64,000 nt of DNA from Archangium violaceum (GCF_016887565.1 NZ_CP069396.1:6616001-6680000), one strand, 5' to 3'. Positions 9,401 to 18,156 are shown, numbered from the stretch's first letter. Numbers and translations: made by a program. Notes: a model not told the origin generated them from the sequence alone.

Positions 9401-9906
9401 ATGCGAAGGTCCGAGGGCCATCGCGCATCCGGGAGGTGCTCGGGCCGTCGGCCTGGTTGGACGTCCAGGGAGATGTCGACGGCAAATGGTGTCCGGAGGA
9501 GGGAGCGCTCACAGTCGAACTGCTGCGACGTCTCGCCAGGGCGGGGGTGAACCCCGATTTGTACATCGTCACCCCTTTCGTGATGGTGGCGGAGAACCTC
9601 CGGCGGGTGGTGCGTGAGAGCAGGGTCCTGGAGGGTTGGACGAACCGCTCCTCCTGGCAATGGACCTCCGAGCGGATCGGTACCGTGCATACGGTGCAGG
9701 GGCGCGAGGCGGAGGCGGTCGTGCTCGTCCTGGGCGCTCCCGCACTGGACCAGGAGGGAGCGCGGGGTTGGGCGGGCCGACGGGTGAACCTGCTCAACGT
9801 GGCCGTGACCCGCGCGAAGGAGCAGCTGTATGTCATCGGCAATCGGAGCCTTTGGCGCAGCGCGGGTTTCTTCCGGGAGTTGGATGCCCGCCTTCCACCT
9901 TCATGA
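6436..9906 (+). CDS. Superfamily 1 (UPF1/DNA2-like) helicase, 1156 residues
   Basis: The SF1B helicase motifs appear in order: Walker A GPPGTGKTTLL (from residue 405), motif Ia around LVASSNNKAVENV, Walker B LFVDEAGQALPQAA (D876, E877), motif III VVVGDPMQIEPVVVLP, motif V GTVHTVQGREAEAVVLVLG and motif VI NVAVTRAKEQLYVIGNR. Residues about 590-770 form a long Ala/Arg/Glu-rich coiled coil inserted between motifs Ia and II. The N-terminal 120 residues are a charged segment of unknown role. No nuclease, PLD or kinase domain is visible. It would unwind or translocate on RNA or DNA; such large helicases are often found in accessory or defence loci. It stands alone between the tails of two broken genes. 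Confidence 0.88.
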   Translation: MSRPLFNASIRDLEARFEHGGGDADVLRGLADELAHRSTKRAAQLRARVLRALDSLSVSEGAQERVSAPPEPAPSSRPRTSKREQSTGSSSEGNRIRFPPIQNAPEAIMDAWTALEVLSPPTFRRPEDLAGGEPRAVASLTEQELPWETGRDRARPKTRLYYQVVLGTVELDAATTALLSQYADGRAEWPPARGEAILALAILDREGRPVEGSAAAISSFGWGLPRALDGDLAGLAGWHVAERRLVVELDEKLRQRDEDGKVRPLDRATLTAAYGWLVRTLGLPPALCREPRFAIRSYEYYRSDSPPEPLLLNSFYLGDLAEARELFVRGRATPNLLRYVGAMAPAVRRNLLRDSAALEEAVAPGLIPPARWPGPGRHPLVLLQQAAVNLATSELRANGILAVNGPPGTGKTTLLRDLVASVITERAEVLALFDDPEEAFVHSGERTRAGQTWLHQYRIDERLRGFEMLVASSNNKAVENVSAELPVLKAIATDAGELRYFATVSDALRGEPTWGLVAAVLGNAANRNKFKQTFWWDEDRGLSTYLAAAAGTPQSVEVQEPESGDRKTRPPLIVTAENPPRNHEEALRRWRKARSSFRAALAKSRELLQELGRARELYLSLPELAKGEARAAAAADEARGAEDRAQAAVAAAREHLTVARQELTATEARLAEHDATKPGFLQRLFRGPQQQSWRSERLKRLQIKNQAAEVFERLSADVARCEQRLRDAPAECAQAERRLSEARDRYASARREVAAARERLASRFVDPGFFERDHAEQHMATPWLDATDQRIRDDVFVSAMALHKAFIDAAAKPLRHNLGALMNGFSRPSYQDERPTLADLWASFFLVVPLVSTTFASTERMLGALPSEALGWLFVDEAGQALPQAAVGALMRTRRAVVVGDPMQIEPVVVLPEVLTTTICRHFGVDPDRFNAPSASVQTLADAATPYVAEFEGRSGCRTVGVPLLVHRRCAEPMFGISNSIAYQRLMVNAKVRGPSRIREVLGPSAWLDVQGDVDGKWCPEEGALTVELLRRLARAGVNPDLYIVTPFVMVAENLRRVVRESRVLEGWTNRSSWQWTSERIGTVHTVQGREAEAVVLVLGAPALDQEGARGWAGRRVNLLNVAVTRAKEQLYVIGNRSLWRSAGFFRELDARLPPS

Positions 9907-9909
9907 CCG

Positions 9910-10170
9910 GTGTCCGGCGCACGGGCTGCCGAACACCACTCAGCCGCCTGTGTAGAACGCGGCCGTCCGCTCCCCCATGCTGCGGGCCGTCGCGGGATCT
10001 TCGCCCCCGGCGTGGGGACGGTGACCTTCACACGAACGGCGTCGGGCGAGGTGGATGGGCTGACGATCAGCACCCGCCGCGTGCGCTACCTGCGCGCGAA
10101 ACGGCTCGTGGCGGCGAGCGCACCGGCGCCGCGAGCGGGCTCGAGCGCGGGGAAGGTGCGCGGTCGCTGA
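9910..10170 (+). pseudogene. Remnant: C-terminal tail resembling a serine hydrolase
   Basis: The reading frame has no plausible domain at its beginning, but the segment from about 10000 onward reads GVGTVTFTRTASGEVDGLTI, then STRRVRYLRAKRL. This is the usual last strand pair of serine hydrolases of the beta-lactamase/PBP class (FxRDxxGxVxGLxxxGxRVRxLRFxR). The catalytic parts are missing. It lies directly after the helicase stop on the same strand, so the helicase is flanked on both sides by the 3' ends of unrelated genes. Confidence 0.4.
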
Positions 10171-10182
10171 CTGGTTCGTGCT

Positions 10183-11184
10183 TCAGGGCTTGCTGGCGCC
10201 CGTGATGGGCGTGACGATGCAACCCGGAGCCTTGGGGTCCTTGCAGCACCGGGCGAGTTCCTCGACACTGCTCCGGTAGGTGGTCTCCCACTGTCCCAGG
10301 GACATGGAGAGGCCCGGCGGCATCCAGTGCGAGTTCGGGTAGACCATCGCCCAGCTGTCCAGGTACGGGCTGAGCGTCTCGCCCACGGACTCGTACATGG
10401 CCGTATTGCAGGTGTGCTGCGAGCCGATGCGGTGGCAACCCGTGCATGTGTTTCCCCGCGTGGAAATGGCGAAGGGCTTGGGCCACTTCTTGAAGTCCTC
10501 GCCAATGTCGTTGGCGTACAGGCCGAGCGGATCTCTCGGCATCTGCCCGGTCTGTCCGATGAGCGGGCTGTACATGAAGGGATCGCTGTCGTGGCACGAG
10601 CCGCAGTTGCCGGAGGCCGTCTTGACGGGCGGGTTCCAGAAGTCTTTCGCGGCCACCTTTCCGGGAGGAGGTGTGGCCTCCTCGGGGGGAGGCACGCGCC
10701 GCCCGTCCAGCCCCTTGTCGGCCGACAGGGGGTTGGGCGCCAGCGCCTGGAACCAGCAGGTGCTTCCCGTCTCCACGTTGTGCGAGATGAGGTCCACCTC
10801 GTCGTAGAGGTAGGTGTTCGCCGGGCGGATCTTCTTCTGGCGGCAGTAGGCGCTGATCTGCACCTTGCCGTCGTCTCGCAGCACCAGGGCGCGCGATTCG
10901 GGGATGCATTGCCCGTCGGTGTTCTCGCCCTCGCCCGGGGGCAGGAGCGAGGGCCGATCACACGTCATCTGCGGCACGTAGGCGACGGGCGTCTTGCCAT
11001 TGACGGTGATGGGGACGCGCGTGCCCTTCCGGCAGTCGAACGCGGGAATGGGGCCGATCTTCTCGGCGCACTCGCGTGCATAGGGCAACAGCTCTTGTTG
11101 CGCCCACGCCCCGGGTGCGGCGAGCAGCACCAGCAGCCAGCAGGCACCAAGGCGGAGGGACGATATCGATCTGGACCAGCACAT
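10183..11184 (-). CDS. Secreted di-haem c-type cytochrome
   Basis: 333 residues with a Sec signal (cleavage near residue 28, GAWA/QQ). Two CxxCH haem attachment sites: CGSCH (194-198) and CTGCH (247-251). Several further cysteine pairs in the N-terminal half may form disulfides. It is the last gene of a three-gene minus-strand operon after the [2Fe-2S] subunit (31 bp gap). In related periplasmic molybdenum hydroxylases a c-type cytochrome takes electrons from the iron-sulfur subunit, which is the likely role here. Confidence 0.85.
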   Translation of the reverse strand: MCWSRSISSLRLGACWLLVLLAAPGAWAQQELLPYARECAEKIGPIPAFDCRKGTRVPITVNGKTPVAYVPQMTCDRPSLLPPGEGENTDGQCIPESRALVLRDDGKVQISAYCRQKKIRPANTYLYDEVDLISHNVETGSTCWFQALAPNPLSADKGLDGRRVPPPEEATPPPGKVAAKDFWNPPVKTASGNCGSCHDSDPFMYSPLIGQTGQMPRDPLGLYANDIGEDFKKWPKPFAISTRGNTCTGCHRIGSQHTCNTAMYESVGETLSPYLDSWAMVYPNSHWMPPGLSMSLGQWETTYRSSVEELARCCKDPKAPGCIVTPITGASKP

Positions 11185-11215
11185 GGGGAACGGGCGCCTC
11201 CCTGAAGTCGAGTGC

Positions 11216-11743
11216 TTACCGAGAGATCAGCCCGGGCGTGCCCAGGATGACCTTGCGGATGGCGGCGTAGTAACGGGCGTATCCGGTGCAGCGGCAGATG
11301 TGGCTTCCACAGGCGTCCTGGATGGCCGTATCCAGCTGGTCCACGGGGATGGGCCTGGCGCGCAGCCGCTCCATCAGCAGGGTCGTGGCCATGAGGAAGC
11401 CCGGGGTGCAGTAACCACATTGGAAGGCGAACTCGTCGAGGAAGGCCTGCTGGAGCGGGTTCGGACCCGAGGGCCCGGCCAGTCCCTCCACGGTGGTGAG
11501 GGTCTGGCCGTTGAGCTCGCCCACGGGCGTCGAGCACGCGAGCGTCGGCACCGCATGCGCCTGGGGCGTCCGGCACGCGGCGACCGTGCAGGCCCGGCAC
11601 ACGCCGATGCCACAGCCGAACTTGGTGCCCGTCAGCGATATCTCCTCGTGCAGGAAATCCACCAGCGGCAGCGAGGCAGGCACCTTGCGGGTGTACGTCT
11701 TGCCATTGACCGTGAGGGTCACATTGACGAGGGGAGAGCTCAT
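11216..11743 (-). CDS. [2Fe-2S] subunit of a molybdenum hydroxylase (isoquinoline 1-oxidoreductase/aldehyde oxidase type)
   Basis: 175 residues, the usual size for this family. The N-terminal plant-ferredoxin cluster is at KFGCGIGVCRAC (C44, C49, C52). The C-terminal helical domain holds the second cluster: FQCGYCTPGFLMATTLLM and CGSHICRCTGYARYYAAI. No signal peptide, as expected if it is co-exported with the Tat-targeted large subunit. The ATG at 11743 overlaps the TGA of the large subunit by 4 bp, so translation is coupled. It passes electrons from the molybdenum site to the cytochrome. Confidence 0.93.
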   Translation of the reverse strand: MSSPLVNVTLTVNGKTYTRKVPASLPLVDFLHEEISLTGTKFGCGIGVCRACTVAACRTPQAHAVPTLACSTPVGELNGQTLTTVEGLAGPSGPNPLQQAFLDEFAFQCGYCTPGFLMATTLLMERLRARPIPVDQLDTAIQDACGSHICRCTGYARYYAAIRKVILGTPGLISR

Positions 11744-14610
11744 GAGCGGAGGGACTCCAGGATCCTGGCCGGGGTGATGGGCAGCGAGCGGAAGCGGCGC
11801 TGGGTGGCGTCGGCGACGGCGTTGGCGATGGCGGGGGGAATCGGGCACAGCACCGCCTCGGCGATGCCCTTGGGATGATCATCCGGCGGCGGCAGGGGAG
11901 ACAGCACGTGCAGCTTCATGCGCCCCAGCGGCAGGTCTCCCGCGAGCGCCACCCGGTAGCGGTCCAGGTTCCAGTTGCCCTCGCCCGCGCCCCCCACGCC
12001 CAGGGGCAGTTGCTCGAGCAGCGCGTAGCCGATGCCCATGGCCACCGCGCCCTCGGATTGACCGCTGACCAGCTCGGGCTGGATGAGGCGTCCCGCGTCG
12101 AGGAAGGTATGGACCTCGACGACCCGGACGCGGCCCGAGGGGGGGTCGATCTCGACGGCCACCAGGGCGCCCGAGGGCGAGTAGAGGCTGCGTCCGTAGG
12201 ATGCGCTGGCCGCGGTTGGCGCGACGACGTTCTTGCGCTCGTGCCACCGCCAGGAGCTGGCACCGGCCTGCCGCGTGCACAGCCCGTCGATGGGCCAGGT
12301 CCAGGTGGAGCCCTCCAGCGTGTAATCCGCCTGCACCCAGCGCGCCTGGTAGAGGGCGTGCACCATGGCTCCCGCCACGCCCTTGTCGGCGTGGAGCCGG
12401 GCGGCGATGTCCGCCTGCGCCAGGCGGCGCAGCCCCGGTGCCACGAGGAATCCGTCCTCCCAGTGCGTCTCCTCCGCCTTCAGCGGGTTGGTGGGCGGCA
12501 GACCCCAGAGCTTCCGGGCCGCGGGGAACAGCCCCGTCGCGAAGAGCACCCGGCTGGCCTGCTCGATGGCGTGCACCTGCTGGAAGGCGGTGATGCACGC
12601 GCTGGACGACATGGAATAGCTCTTCGTGTAGTGCGGATTGTCCCAGGGGTTGCTCGAATCGGTGGGGGTCGACTCGTGGGTGGTGGGACGCTCGTTGCGC
12701 CGCAACAACTGCGAGCTGTTGAGGAGCCGGAAGGTCTCCCCCTTCTTCTGCACGGCCTTGGTGGTATCGGAGGAGCCGACCGGTTGCTGCTCGGCGTTGA
12801 CGAAGCCAAGCACGTCGAAGAACTCCACCTGCCCCATGTCCGCGCGCGAGGCGTTGACCCCGAGGTAGCGCGCGGTGCTGATGGCCAGCGAGGTGGCCGA
12901 GCCATTGCCCATGTCCACGCAGTTGCTGGTCAGACGGAGGGCTCCCCTGGCATCGATCTCGACCGCGGCCATCACTCCATCCGCGCCCGTGCCATAGGCC
13001 TGATTGGCCAGCGCGAAGCCGACCCCGTAGAGCTGGCCCTGCTGCTTGCGCTTCGCCTTCTCTTCCTGGCGCCGGGTCCACAGCTCCTGCTTCCGGGCCA
13101 GCTGGCAGATCTCCGCCAGCCGCATGGGCTCCTGGAGCGGAGCGCCCGTCACGGTGTAGTTGCCCTGGGCGAGCGCGTTCTGCTCGCGCAGCTCGATGGG
13201 GTCGCGGCCCAGCGAGGCGGCGATCTCATCCATCATGGACTCGACGGCGAAGAAGGCCTGCGGCCCACCGAAGCCTCGCATGGAGCCCGCCACCACGCCG
13301 ACGGAGGGCTGGGCGAGTGCGTCGATGGCCACCCGAGGCACCTTGTAGCCACCACCGCCGCAGTAGCCCGCGAGCTGGGCGACCCACTGGCTGTAGTTGT
13401 TCTGGCCGCCGGCCAGCAGCGAGAGCTGGCTGACGATGGCCTGGAGCTGGCCCCGGCCATCCACGGCGAAGGTCTGGGTCATCTTCGCCCCGAGCTGCTT
13501 GATGCCGCCCTGGAACTGCTCGAAGCGGTCATAGGCGATGCGCACCGGCCCGTCGGAGTAGGCGGCCGCCAGGAGCATGAGGATGGGAAAGACTGACACG
13601 TCTCGTCCGCCGAAGCCTCCACCCGGATAGCAGGAATTGAGCACGACGCTCTGCACGTCGAGCGGACCCGTGGAGTGGTTCTTGAAGAGGCTGAAGGCGT
13701 CCGAGAGATCGCCATTGGTGCTCTGGGTGCCCAGCACCAGGTTCATGCGCTTGTTGGCGCGGTCGAGCCAGGCGAGGCCCGCCTCGGGCTCCATGAACAT
13801 GGGATCGATCACCTGGGTCTCGTAGGTGCCCTGGAACACCTTCCAACCCGCCGTCTTCAGCTCCTTCTGGATGAGCTCGCGCGTCTTGGCGGCCTCCTTG
13901 TCCGCCGCCGTGGACGAGGAGTAGGGGTTGGTGGAGCCGTCCTTCACCTGGGAGAACCGCACCTGGCCTCGCGCGTCGTCGTAGAACGTGAGGTAGGTAG
14001 GAGGGCTGTAGGGCGCATAGGTCTGAGCGCCGGTGGGCGTTCGCGGAGGACCGTACTGGAGCACCTCCGAGTTGAAGCGCAGCAGGCGCGAGGCGTCGCG
14101 GAAGACGTAGTAGTTCTCGAAGATGAGCAGGGCCACGGGCTGCCCGAGGTAGGCGGGCACCTGGTTCAAGGCCGCCAGGAAGACCTTCTGCCGACCATCG
14201 GGGGGCGTGGTGCTCGAGGGCAGCTGGATGCCGTCGCTGGCGAGGTCCACCGCCGTGACGACGCGCCGGGGCTGCAGCTCGGGCGGCAGCATGGAGAGGT
14301 CGATGGCGAGGAGGGGGCGGTCCGCGGAGGTCGCGCGCAGGACCATGGCGTAGCGCTCGGTGGTGGGCCACCCCTTCATGTCCCGGGCACGGAAGTCACG
14401 CGCGTAGATCTTCTGCCCGGTGACCTTGGGGAGCCCCTCGATGCGGAAGCGCGCCTTGCCCGGTGGCCCCATCCAGCCCGAACCGCCCGACTGGCCCCCC
14501 GAGGCGCGCTGGGCCATGGAGGGCAGGGAATTGAAGATGACAGTGATTCCTCCCGCGGCGACGGCCGACTTGAGGATCTGCCTGCGGGAGAAGACGAAGT
14601 GATCGGTCAA
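11740..14610 (-). CDS. Molybdopterin-binding large subunit, Tat-exported aldehyde oxidase/isoquinoline oxidoreductase family
   Basis: 956 residues from a proposed TTG start at 14610. It has a GA-rich ribosome binding stretch upstream and begins just before the twin-arginine signal SRRQILKSAVAAGG. An upstream GTG is an alternative start. Family landmarks are GFGGRDVSVFP, RGFGGPQAFFAVESMMDEIA, QPVGSSDTTKAVQKKGETFR and, near the C-terminus, SEGAVAMGIGYALLEQLPLG. It is longer than usual for this family (about 730-790 residues), with extra sequence in the middle (about residues 600-750) around the stretch with many Asn/Ser/Thr residues. It would hydroxylate an aldehyde or N-heterocycle in the periplasm. 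No maturation chaperone (XdhC/CoxI type) is in the window. Confidence 0.85.
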   Translation of the reverse strand: MTDHFVFSRRQILKSAVAAGGITVIFNSLPSMAQRASGGQSGGSGWMGPPGKARFRIEGLPKVTGQKIYARDFRARDMKGWPTTERYAMVLRATSADRPLLAIDLSMLPPELQPRRVVTAVDLASDGIQLPSSTTPPDGRQKVFLAALNQVPAYLGQPVALLIFENYYVFRDASRLLRFNSEVLQYGPPRTPTGAQTYAPYSPPTYLTFYDDARGQVRFSQVKDGSTNPYSSSTAADKEAAKTRELIQKELKTAGWKVFQGTYETQVIDPMFMEPEAGLAWLDRANKRMNLVLGTQSTNGDLSDAFSLFKNHSTGPLDVQSVVLNSCYPGGGFGGRDVSVFPILMLLAAAYSDGPVRIAYDRFEQFQGGIKQLGAKMTQTFAVDGRGQLQAIVSQLSLLAGGQNNYSQWVAQLAGYCGGGGYKVPRVAIDALAQPSVGVVAGSMRGFGGPQAFFAVESMMDEIAASLGRDPIELREQNALAQGNYTVTGAPLQEPMRLAEICQLARKQELWTRRQEEKAKRKQQGQLYGVGFALANQAYGTGADGVMAAVEIDARGALRLTSNCVDMGNGSATSLAISTARYLGVNASRADMGQVEFFDVLGFVNAEQQPVGSSDTTKAVQKKGETFRLLNSSQLLRRNERPTTHESTPTDSSNPWDNPHYTKSYSMSSSACITAFQQVHAIEQASRVLFATGLFPAARKLWGLPPTNPLKAEETHWEDGFLVAPGLRRLAQADIAARLHADKGVAGAMVHALYQARWVQADYTLEGSTWTWPIDGLCTRQAGASSWRWHERKNVVAPTAASASYGRSLYSPSGALVAVEIDPPSGRVRVVEVHTFLDAGRLIQPELVSGQSEGAVAMGIGYALLEQLPLGVGGAGEGNWNLDRYRVALAGDLPLGRMKLHVLSPLPPPDDHPKGIAEAVLCPIPPAIANAVADATQRRFRSLPITPARILESLRS

Positions 14611-14707
14611 GGAGAACCCCCTCGACCCGAAGACCAGCACCGTGAGCGAAGAAGAGCAAGAGCCCGAGTGAAGTTTGTCGAAGCTCCTCCGCACCGGTGG
14701 ACTGAGC

Positions 14708-15118
14708 TCATTTCCTCGGGGGCAGCACGTTCTGCGGGAACTGGCCCTGGTAGTTTCCGGAAGGCTGATAGTTACAGACCACATAGGTCTCGAGCCACCG
14801 GCTGCCCTTGAGATTGTAGACCGCACAGCCGACCGACGTGGTGCTCTTCCAGACCAGTTGAGTGAAGTGACCGGTGGCGGCAGTGAAACCGCCGTTCGCG
14901 AAGTTGTAACGACTGACCTCGTCGTACCAGCTCTTGGTGGCCCCCAACGCGGCATCCGTGGCGGTGGGCGGGGCCGCTTGACTGGTCCCGCTCCAATGGA
15001 GGTTCTCGCCGTAACCCCGCTGCAGGCCCGCATGGCCCTCGTTGAGCCCCTCGTATTTCACGACCTGGGCCGCGCGGGACCGCGCGTACGCTGCGAGCTT
15101 GCGGAGTGGAACGCATGG
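14708..15118 (-). pseudogene. CAP/SCP (PR-1-like) domain, 5'-truncated
   Basis: The frame encodes LRKLAAYARSRAAQ, then GLNEGHAGLQRGYGENLHWS, SWYDEVSRYNF, GHFTQLVWKSTTSVGCAVYN and YVVCNYQPSGNYQGQFPQNV. These are the diagnostic core of an extracellular CAP domain (GENLxW, HFTQLVWxxTxxVGCA, VCNYxPxGN). An in-frame TGA at 15119-15121 stands just before it, so the first helix, the HN motif and the signal peptide are missing. A GTG internal start at 15061 could give a 117-residue product but without a complete fold. The break lies next to the 3' end of the neighbouring esterase gene. Confidence 0.8.
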
Positions 15119-15136
15119 TCACGATTCCTCACGGGG

Positions 15137-16057
15137 TCAGGGCTTGGGGGTTTCCACCGCTCGGCGGATGTGGTCGGCGATGAACGCGTAGCTCTCGCGG
15201 GCGCGCTCGTCGTCCACCCCGTCGTAGCCGTGGTCCGCCCCGGTGAGCTCCCGGTACTCGACGAGCGCGCCGACGCGCTCGAGCCGGTCCGCGTAGCGCC
15301 GTGCCTCGTCACGGAGGATGTCGTGCTCCGCGGCGATCACCACCGCCGGCGCGATCCCGGCGAGATCCGCGGTGTCCGCGGCCCCCGCGGGCGAGATCAG
15401 CCGGTCGGAGCGGACCGCGGGGTCCGGCGCATACGAGGTGTCGAAGACATCGCCCATCCACGGACGGAGCATCGGCTTTCGGATGGTCGAGCGCTTGGAG
15501 GCCGCCGGGATCGATAGATCGAGCGGTGGGTAGTGCAGCACCTGGAGCGCGAACGCCGGGTGACCCTGCTCGAAGGCGAGCCGCGCCGCCGCCGCGGCGA
15601 GTGCGCCGCCGGCGCTTTGCCCTCCGATGGTCAGCCGCTGGCCGTCCCAGCCGTGCTCCGCCCCGTGCTCGGCGGCCCAGCGGGCGACCTCGTGCACCTG
15701 GTGCACGGCCGCCGGGAAGGGATGCTGCGGCGCCACGACATAGTCGACGTTGAGGACGACCGAGCCGGAGCGCGCCGCGAGCGCGCGGCAGATCGGGTCG
15801 TCGTACTCCGTGAGCGGCAACACGTAGCCGCCACCGTGCAGGTTGATGTGTACAGCGCCGGTCGCCGCCGGGGGGTGGTAGAGCGTCACGCGGGTCATTC
15901 CCGCGGACGTGGGCACCTCGGTCGACTCGCGGCGCGCCGTGAACTCGGGCAGCCGGGCGTTCGCGGTGCTCACCATCCGGCGGGACGTCGCGACGACGCC
16001 GCGCTGCATCGCCCGGGCGACGGCTGCCGCCACCCAGGGCCGGGACAGGATCGACAT
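15137..16057 (-). CDS. Alpha/beta hydrolase, hormone-sensitive-lipase family
   Basis: 306 residues from the ATG at 16057, which has a strong GGGAGG ribosome binding site. The oxyanion motif HGGG is at residues 74-77, the nucleophile elbow GQSAG at 146-150 (Ser148), followed by an acid loop at EHDILRDEA and the catalytic His at GADHGYD. This is the full HSL family set and length. Probably a cytoplasmic carboxylesterase acting on short-chain acyl esters; the substrate is unknown. It is divergent from the histidine kinase gene (about 187 bp). Confidence 0.9.
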   Translation of the reverse strand: MSILSRPWVAAAVARAMQRGVVATSRRMVSTANARLPEFTARRESTEVPTSAGMTRVTLYHPPAATGAVHINLHGGGYVLPLTEYDDPICRALAARSGSVVLNVDYVVAPQHPFPAAVHQVHEVARWAAEHGAEHGWDGQRLTIGGQSAGGALAAAAARLAFEQGHPAFALQVLHYPPLDLSIPAASKRSTIRKPMLRPWMGDVFDTSYAPDPAVRSDRLISPAGAADTADLAGIAPAVVIAAEHDILRDEARRYADRLERVGALVEYRELTGADHGYDGVDDERARESYAFIADHIRRAVETPKP

Positions 16058-16244
16058 CGGGACCTCCCATCGGGTCGCCGTCGACCCGAGTCGATAGACA
16101 GGTTTCCTGACTATAGGTGTCGGAGCCACGACAGGGCGATGAATCCCTTGCCTGCCTGGTTTCTCGTTTTAGGCTCCTGGGACCGGACCCCCATGTCATC
16201 CTTCCGCCGAGGGCCTCTTCCCCCCTCTTGGTTGATCCCCGGAC

Positions 16245-18146
16245 ATGGCGCCGCATTCATCTGCCGAGACGAGCCAGGACATTCCCAAGTCCCCCTCCTC
16301 GGGTCCCGAGAGAGCCCCGGGGATCCTGGGCTGGCTGGACTTCTTCCTCTCCGAGCCCCTGCGCAACGCACCTCCCGCGGACCTCATTCGTCATCGGGTG
16401 CTCGTAGGCGCCGCATGGTTCATGTTCATGCTCGCCATGCTGTACGTGGTGATCGCGCTGTTCTCACCGTACACCCTCGCCCCTGGCCTCGTGGGCGTGT
16501 CGTACCTGGCGACCCTGGTAGCGGCGCGGAAGTCCACCCGGATCGAGGTTCCGGCGGTGATCCTGCTGGCAACGCTCACGGTCAGCTTCGTGGGGGGCGC
16601 CTTCGCGAACAAGACCAGCTTCGAAGGCGGCGTGCACGCCTTGAACCTGCTGATCCCCGCCTTCGCCGTGTACCTGCTGGGGCCGCGCCGGGCGCTGCTC
16701 TTCACCCTCCTCATCGCCGTGGTCCTGGATGTGATTCATCCCATCTACCTCACGCACCACGCCGGAATCCCCGCCGAGTCCTTCCAGGTGTCGCGCTTCT
16801 GGATCCGGCACCTCTTCGCGGGCATCGCGTTCCTGGGCATCTGGGGGATTGGCGCGTTGCATGGCACCGCGCGGGATGCGGCCATGAAGAAGCTCCACGA
16901 CAGTGAGGGCAAGTTGAGCAGCATCATCGAGAGCACCGACGACATCGTGGTCTCGACGGACACCGAGGGGCGCCTGCTCGCCGCCAACTCGGCCATGAAG
17001 CTCTTCTTCCAGAAGACCCTCGGGATGCAGCCCGAGCTGGGGCAGTCGCTCTTCCGCTACATCCATCCCGAGAGGATCCAACTCTGGAAGGACCGCTTCG
17101 CCCAGGTGCTCCAGGGCCAGCGCCTGCGTCTCGAGGAGACGTATACGTTGGGGGACACCCGTATCGTGATGGACGTCAGCCTCCATCCCATCCTGGTGGC
17201 GGGAGGCCAGGTCGGGGGAGTGACGCTCTTCGGCCGCGACATCACCAGCCGCAAGGAGGCCGAGGTGCGGCTGGGAGAGCTGCACCGCACGCTGGTGGAT
17301 GTCTCCCGCCAGGCGGGCATGGCCGAGGTCGCCACCGGTGTGCTCCACAACGTGGGCAATACCCTCAACAGCGTCAACATCTCCACCACCCTCGTCACCG
17401 ACCAGCTCCGCCGCTCCCGCGTCACCGGGCTCACCAAGGCCACCGCCCTGCTGCGCGAGCACCGCGCGGATCTCGCCACCTTCATCACCCGGGATCCCCA
17501 GGGCCAGCAACTGCCGCCCTATCTCATCGCAGTGTCCGGCCAGCTGGCGGAGGAGCGCGACACCCTGCTCAAGGAGATGCAGTCGCTCGCCCAGGGCGTG
17601 GAGCACATCAAGTCCATCGTCACCATGCAGCAGAAGCACGCTCGCGCCGCGGGCGCCGTGGAGCAGGTGGCCGTGCCCCAGCTCATCGACGAGGCCCTGC
17701 GGCTGCACGCCGTCTCCTTCGAGCGGCTGGCCATCCGCATCGTGCGGGATTACGCCGACGTTCCCCTCATCTTCGTGGACCGGCACAAGCTGCTGCAGAT
17801 CCTCATCAACCTGCTGAGCAACGCCCGGCACGCGCTGGTGGACAGCACGCAACAGGACAAGTGCCTGACCATCCACGTCCATCCCGCTCCCGGGGAAGAG
17901 CGGCTGCTCATCGACGTGACGGACAACGGCGTCGGCATCGCCCCGGAGAACATGGCGCGCCTGTTCTCCCAGGGCTTCACCACCAAGAAGACGGGGCACG
18001 GCTTCGGCCTGCACATCAGCGCCCTGGCCGCCGAGGAGATGGAGGGCCAGCTCACCTGCACCAGCCCCGGCCCCGGTCAGGGCGCCACCTTCACCCTCGA
18101 GCTGCCCGTGAAGGGCGAAGGGGTCCAGGAGCAGGTGAGGCCCTGA
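16245..18146 (+). CDS. Membrane PAS-domain sensor histidine kinase
   Basis: 633 residues. The N-terminal ~215 residues carry five to six membrane helices (for example AAWFMFMLAMLYVVIALFS and AGIAFLGIWGIGALHG). A PAS domain covers about 225-350 (SIIESTDDIVVSTDTEGRLL to GVTLFGRDITSRKEAE). The phosphoacceptor region is GVLHNVGNTLNSV (His368), and the ATPase domain shows N-box LINLLSNARHAL, G1 DNGVGI and G2 FTTKKTGHGFGLH. It lacks a receiver domain and no response regulator gene adjoins, so it is an orphan kinase. The signal sensed is unknown. Confidence 0.93.
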   Translation: MAPHSSAETSQDIPKSPSSGPERAPGILGWLDFFLSEPLRNAPPADLIRHRVLVGAAWFMFMLAMLYVVIALFSPYTLAPGLVGVSYLATLVAARKSTRIEVPAVILLATLTVSFVGGAFANKTSFEGGVHALNLLIPAFAVYLLGPRRALLFTLLIAVVLDVIHPIYLTHHAGIPAESFQVSRFWIRHLFAGIAFLGIWGIGALHGTARDAAMKKLHDSEGKLSSIIESTDDIVVSTDTEGRLLAANSAMKLFFQKTLGMQPELGQSLFRYIHPERIQLWKDRFAQVLQGQRLRLEETYTLGDTRIVMDVSLHPILVAGGQVGGVTLFGRDITSRKEAEVRLGELHRTLVDVSRQAGMAEVATGVLHNVGNTLNSVNISTTLVTDQLRRSRVTGLTKATALLREHRADLATFITRDPQGQQLPPYLIAVSGQLAEERDTLLKEMQSLAQGVEHIKSIVTMQQKHARAAGAVEQVAVPQLIDEALRLHAVSFERLAIRIVRDYADVPLIFVDRHKLLQILINLLSNARHALVDSTQQDKCLTIHVHPAPGEERLLIDVTDNGVGIAPENMARLFSQGFTTKKTGHGFGLHISALAAEEMEGQLTCTSPGPGQGATFTLELPVKGEGVQEQVRP

Positions 18147-18156
18147 CGAATCCCCG

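Noticed and set aside
6436-9906. Assignment of the helicase to a named defence system such as Mokosh
   Set aside because: It has no kinase or phospholipase domain and no partner gene, so the hallmarks are missing.
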